The notes beneath the pieces are model-generated. The model saw only the letters and a program-made list of their open reading frames with translations. It made no database searches and was not told the DNA's origin. Shown here piece by piece: positions 38,249-41,906 of a stretch of DNA of 41,906 bases (position 1 is the first letter of the stretch; the number at the start of each line of letters is the position of its first letter). A program made the translations under genes and the position numbers. Source of the stretch: a virus; IMG/VR virus record IMGVR_UViG_3300032249_001318, positions 1 to 41,906 of that record; one strand, written 5' to 3'.

Positions 38249-41200
38249 TATGCTGGTCCCCAGGGCGTCGCTTCTGTGCCGGTGCCCGTGATTAATAGGC
38301 CGTTGATTTTAGAGATATTTACATCTGGTGGAGTGGCATTCATTGCGGCAAGTGTCAACGCCGAGCTTTCTGTTGCAATATCGGTTTTATCGGCAGCACT
38401 AATCTCTGCGGTGATGTGCGTCCATGGTGCGTATTGCATCACGATATCAGATGTATTCATTTCAACTGGTGAGTACGTAGGATACGCAACGTAGACCGCT
38501 GGATCAACACCGATGACAATTGGCAAGAGATAGCCTAAGTTAGTAGGTGTAGTTACTTCATCTGCCACCTTCCAGTAGAAAGTGTAGTTTGAAATTAACA
38601 CACCTCCTTGAATAAATTTAAAACCATTAATGGAACCGCCATAAATTACTGCCGCACCAAACCAGTAGCCTTGAACTGCAGTGTAATACTGCAAGGCATT
38701 TATTACCTCGGCCGTTGAATAGCCCCGCAAATCTTCGTTAATAGTCAAGGGAATCCTGTTGTTTACATCTAGGTAAGAACCAAATTTTGAAGTAATTATA
38801 TCTCGAACGATGGGATCAAGAGTGGTATCAACATATATCTCTGGAATCAAAGATATCCTAAAAGTTGTAAAATCATCGGCCGTTGCGTAAAACAATCCTG
38901 GCTGGTAGCCATAGGCAATAGCATAAATGTAGAAAAAGTCTCCTTCTGCTACTTCCAGGACACGTGCTGGATCTGACGAAACCCAACCCAAGTCTGTCGT
39001 ATTGTTTTGTCCAACATATGTTGACAAGTCAAGGGCATCTACTGTTGTAATTTCTATGTTGGCTCTGACCAATACATTGGATCCTGCAATGAACCAATCT
39101 GATGTGCCTGCCCTAAATACTTTGACTACGCCTATGCCGCTATTGCTAATTGTTCCAGTAACTACACAATCAGTAAATGTGACATTGATATCGGTATCCG
39201 TGTTGTACGTCAGGTTACCATTAATTGTTATTCCTGTAAAATCAGTCGGGGTGTCTTGAGTTACGTTGCCGGTGATGATTACACCCTCTGATAATGCACC
39301 ATTTAACGTTACGCTTCCTACCACAGTCCCAGCAGTCAGGGTACCGTCAATTACAAAGGTGTAGCTGCTGTAATAAGCAATGCCGTTGTTAGTTGAAAAA
39401 GGATCAGGTTTTGTTAAGTTGGCAAGCAAACAGATATCATCCTGTACTGCAGACCAAACCTCTACCGCAGGAAGACTGCCAGATAAGGTAACTGTAGATG
39501 CACCATAATCAACTGTCACATCTGTTACGCCCGATACATACAAAGGATTTTCGTCTAGATCAACGACTTCTGTTTGCGTAATTGGAATAGAGATATCTAC
39601 TTTTGTATAAGTGCCTGTCAAGCTGCTAAATGTCCAGCCAACTTTACGTGCAATTAAACGGTATGGGACAGGCACCGCATCGTAGTCATACGGCATAGGA
39701 ACGGACCCTGTACTTCCAGGGAGTACAAGACTGCTTTGCAGTACGGGAGTTGCTGGCACTGAATTTAAGTATCCCGCAATCAACGTACCTGCTTGTGCGT
39801 TAAAAAATCCAATTTGCGTGTTGAATACGGGAGGGTTGTATGTTGCATCAATCGTGACAGGCAGTTTCATGCTCATGAGATAGCGTCCTGCCACCGCTGT
39901 TGTGCCGGTGATGCGAAGCTGTAGATCAATGCCAACTGAGGAGCTGTAACCACTCAACGCCGCACGGGCGGTCTCCAGGCTGGCATTATTTGTGAACGCA
40001 GTCCAAGCACCAGTATTTGGCGTACCCCAGTTGGTCATCCTAAATTCAACGGTTGTGCCAGCAGGAATAGGATTCGTACCAGCGCCCAGGTTGTAGTTGA
40101 AATCGAAGGCGGTGCCTGTGAAGTTGGTGACTCCCTTGAGCGCAAATACCGATTTAATGATGACGGAATCACCAATCGCGGGGTAGTAAATACGACCAAG
40201 GTTATCCAGATACGTACCGCCGACAAACGTGTACATATCAAACTGGTTCTGCGCTGAGAACGGACCCGCATATACAGAGCCAACCGTTTTTGCCGTGTTA
40301 GATAAGACAACGATTGGCTGAACGTCCACCAAATTGGGGACGATGGTGCTTGTGGCGCCAGTGGCATAAAAACGATGGGGGCCTGCCAGCACGTCAAGCT
40401 CTGTGCCGCCTTTCATTGCACCGCCCGTGGATGTCGTGGTGGCTGTGATTGAGTCAATCAACAGCATCCGAAATAGGCGACCGCTGTTACTTGTGATGTT
40501 ACTCGTAAGATAACTTGAAGCTGTTGTGATGCGAGGGTTTGTAACTGAAATCCACGCGATGATGCTGTTTAGACCGGCATCGGCTGCGATTGCAGCGAGT
40601 TGTGATCCACCGTTGATTGCGGGGTAGCCTTTATTGTGAACTACAACACTTTCGCAATCAGCGTTAATCAAGGCTATGTAGGTGCGGTGGGCAAGGCCGC
40701 CATCCCATATTTGCAATCCACGGAAGGTGCTGTTGACTGTGCTGGTTAGATACAGCACAACGGCAGTGTCGCTAGTGCCAGCGGAGTAGCTACCCGGCTG
40801 TGACGATATGTAGATGTTTTTAATGTCTGCGTTGGTTAGTGCAGTGGTATAGATAGTGAAGTTAGCGTAGATGCCGTCGATAGGTGTGGCGCACTTTACG
40901 GTTGTAAATGCGATTGACCTAGTGTTGAGATTGGCAGAGGCGGATCTGTTATACATCCTTACTCGCACATTGCTTATTGCTTGCGCGTTTTGGACGTTAG
41001 AGAATGTAAGCCCTGTAGCATTAGTAATTAAAGTATAGTTGACATTTGCATGGATATTGGCAAAACTTCCGCTGCCGATCATAGAAGCAAATGAAATTAC
41101 AGCCGCCGCACCCCCCGGAGCTTGATAGCCGCCGCCAGTTGCACTAATGGTATCTAGGCTGTATGTCCCAGCAGAGCTTGTGACCGTCAAGAAATAGGCG

Positions 41201-41906
41201 CCAAAGTTTTTTAATGTTAGAGCTGCATAGTTGTTAAACGTGCAGCACATTTTTAAGCCGGTGCTGCACACCTGCATATCAACCGTGCCGGATGCGTTGG
41301 TCGTAAATGTGGCGTTATTGGTGGTAGTGTTATTTGCTGGAATCCAATAGACCAATGTGCCGATTGGAAAGCTCGCTTGCGCTGTAGTTCCAAGAGCGCC
41401 CCTGAACATACCTGTTGCGCTGACCGTTGTGCCCGAGCGTGTAGTGTATGAAATGCGTTCAATCGTTGAGCCGTTGATTAACAGCAATGTGCCAAAATAT
41501 CCCGTTGCAGAGGCAGTGTTTGTTCCCGCCCCTATTGCTGCTGTAAGCGTGATGGCTTGCGCCGCCGTGCTTGTAATGGCTGCTGCAAGCGTTGTTTGCT
41601 GCACAGCGGAATTGAAGTGGATATTGGGAACGCGCACCCTGGCGCCTGTGGGAATCTTTGTGCCGTTGGTGCCATCCCCCATTGTTACCGCAGTGGTCAA
41701 CGGGTTAAAGAACAACACTTTGCCAATGTCGCCCGCGCCCACTTGAGTGGCGCTGATAAGTGAGCCACTGCGAATAATGTACGAGGTTCCTGCGGCAATC
41801 ACACCACCCGTATAGGTGGAGCCATCTAGTTCCTGAATGGTGATTGATGTGGCGGAAGTGTAGGAGCCAACAACAAAATCACGGGCAATACCCGGAAGCT
41901 TGAACA
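38248..41906 (-). CDS. Large structural protein, 5' end outside window
   Basis: The frame is open to the right edge; an in-frame GTG at 41802 is not a reliable start because codons continue upstream of it (VVGSYTSATSITIQELDGST). At least 1184 aa, beta-rich, with Ala/Thr/Gly-rich stretches (TTLAAAITSTAAQAITLTAA, GNLTYNTDTDINVTFTD). The centre has a beta-helix-like run (GSVTLNGALSEGVIITGNVT). Likely a tail fibre, baseplate or tail-spike protein. Its stop overlaps the start of the 98-aa virion gene. Confidence 0.65.
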   Translation of the reverse strand, partial: FKLPGIARDFVVGSYTSATSITIQELDGSTYTGGVIAAGTSYIIRSGSLISATQVGAGDIGKVLFFNPLTTAVTMGDGTNGTKIPTGARVRVPNIHFNSAVQQTTLAAAITSTAAQAITLTAAIGAGTNTASATGYFGTLLLINGSTIERISYTTRSGTTVSATGMFRGALGTTAQASFPIGTLVYWIPANNTTTNNATFTTNASGTVDMQVCSTGLKMCCTFNNYAALTLKNFGAYFLTVTSSAGTYSLDTISATGGGYQAPGGAAAVISFASMIGSGSFANIHANVNYTLITNATGLTFSNVQNAQAISNVRVRMYNRSASANLNTRSIAFTTVKCATPIDGIYANFTIYTTALTNADIKNIYISSQPGSYSAGTSDTAVVLYLTSTVNSTFRGLQIWDGGLAHRTYIALINADCESVVVHNKGYPAINGGSQLAAIAADAGLNSIIAWISVTNPRITTASSYLTSNITSNSGRLFRMLLIDSITATTTSTGGAMKGGTELDVLAGPHRFYATGATSTIVPNLVDVQPIVVLSNTAKTVGSVYAGPFSAQNQFDMYTFVGGTYLDNLGRIYYPAIGDSVIIKSVFALKGVTNFTGTAFDFNYNLGAGTNPIPAGTTVEFRMTNWGTPNTGAWTAFTNNASLETARAALSGYSSSVGIDLQLRITGTTAVAGRYLMSMKLPVTIDATYNPPVFNTQIGFFNAQAGTLIAGYLNSVPATPVLQSSLVLPGSTGSVPMPYDYDAVPVPYRLIARKVGWTFSSLTGTYTKVDISIPITQTEVVDLDENPLYVSGVTDVTVDYGASTVTLSGSLPAVEVWSAVQDDICLLANLTKPDPFSTNNGIAYYSSYTFVIDGTLTAGTVVGSVTLNGALSEGVIITGNVTQDTPTDFTGITINGNLTYNTDTDINVTFTDCVVTGTISNSGIGVVKVFRAGTSDWFIAGSNVLVRANIEITTVDALDLSTYVGQNNTTDLGWVSSDPARVLEVAEGDFFYIYAIAYGYQPGLFYATADDFTTFRISLIPEIYVDTTLDPIVRDIITSKFGSYLDVNNRIPLTINEDLRGYSTAEVINALQYYTAVQGYWFGAAVIYGGSINGFKFIQGGVLISNYTFYWKVADEVTTPTNLGYLLPIVIGVDPAVYVAYPTYSPVEMNTSDIVMQYAPWTHITAEISAADKTDIATESSALTLAAMNATPPDVNISKINGLLITGTGTEATPWGPA

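Noticed and set aside
38276-41763. Plus-strand frames opposite the large structural gene
   Set aside because: The minus-strand frame is continuous over 3.6 kb with consistent beta-rich composition; the plus-strand frames are shadows.

Overview
The window looks like part of the genome of a lytic phage of a cyanobacterium. The evidence is a T7-like family A DNA polymerase, an SF3 primase-helicase, an SSB, a PD-(D/E)XK nuclease, dCTP deaminase, a DUF3310 protein, two cell-wall lytic enzymes and several tail-fibre or virion proteins. Two genes point to a phototrophic host: an NblA-like (phycobilisome degradation) protein and a complete S-adenosylmethionine decarboxylase. No integrase, repressor, rRNA or ordinary bacterial operon is visible, and terminase, portal and capsid genes are not in this window. 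Host and phage morphology are inferences.

Layout. 1-9.6 kb, mostly +: GP88-like protein, DNA polymerase, HNH endonuclease, SSB, DUF5895-like protein, SWIM zinc-finger protein, Gp157-like coiled coil, then small genes. 9.6-14 kb, mostly -: a virion-like protein, a Dps-like ferritin on +, an endonuclease VII-like gene, small membrane protein, a split DUF5872-like pair, an aberrant tRNA with a hairpin-rich stretch, and a SAM methyltransferase-like protein. 14-19.4 kb, +: PD-(D/E)XK nuclease, primase-helicase, SpeD, glycosyltransferase, ending in a strong terminator. 19.4-19.75 kb: a non-coding 266-bp imperfect palindrome with GACTTT repeats. 19.7-22.4 kb, +: two HNH-type genes, a virion protein and small genes. 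22.4-28.1 kb, -: C39 peptidase, tail-fibre genes and two HNH genes. 28.1-31.9 kb, mostly +: HTH protein, Dam-like protein, dCTP deaminase, DUF3310 protein. 31.9-41.9 kb, mostly -: NblA-like protein, GH24 lysozyme, a 1273-aa protein, another HNH gene, a self-contained HTH unit, and a very large structural gene that runs off the right edge.

How it fits together. Polymerase, SSB, primase-helicase, nuclease and the nucleotide enzymes (Dcd, DUF3310) form the replication set. SpeD, the NblA-like protein and the Dps-like ferritin probably adjust host polyamines, light-harvesting antenna and iron or oxidative state. Fibres and large minus-strand proteins form virion parts, and the C39 and GH24 enzymes are lysis or entry candidates.

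Most notable: (1) the long palindrome with iteron-like repeats, a candidate origin; (2) a 22-23 bp motif upstream of three early genes; (3) a Dps-like protein with all four aligned ferroxidase ligands; (4) an HNH gene inserted at a tail-fibre start, flanked by two copies of that gene's leader and first codons; (5) a duplicated Shine-Dalgarno with one matching anti-SD; (6) the aberrant tRNA and hairpin island; (7) seven HNH-type genes in 42 kb.
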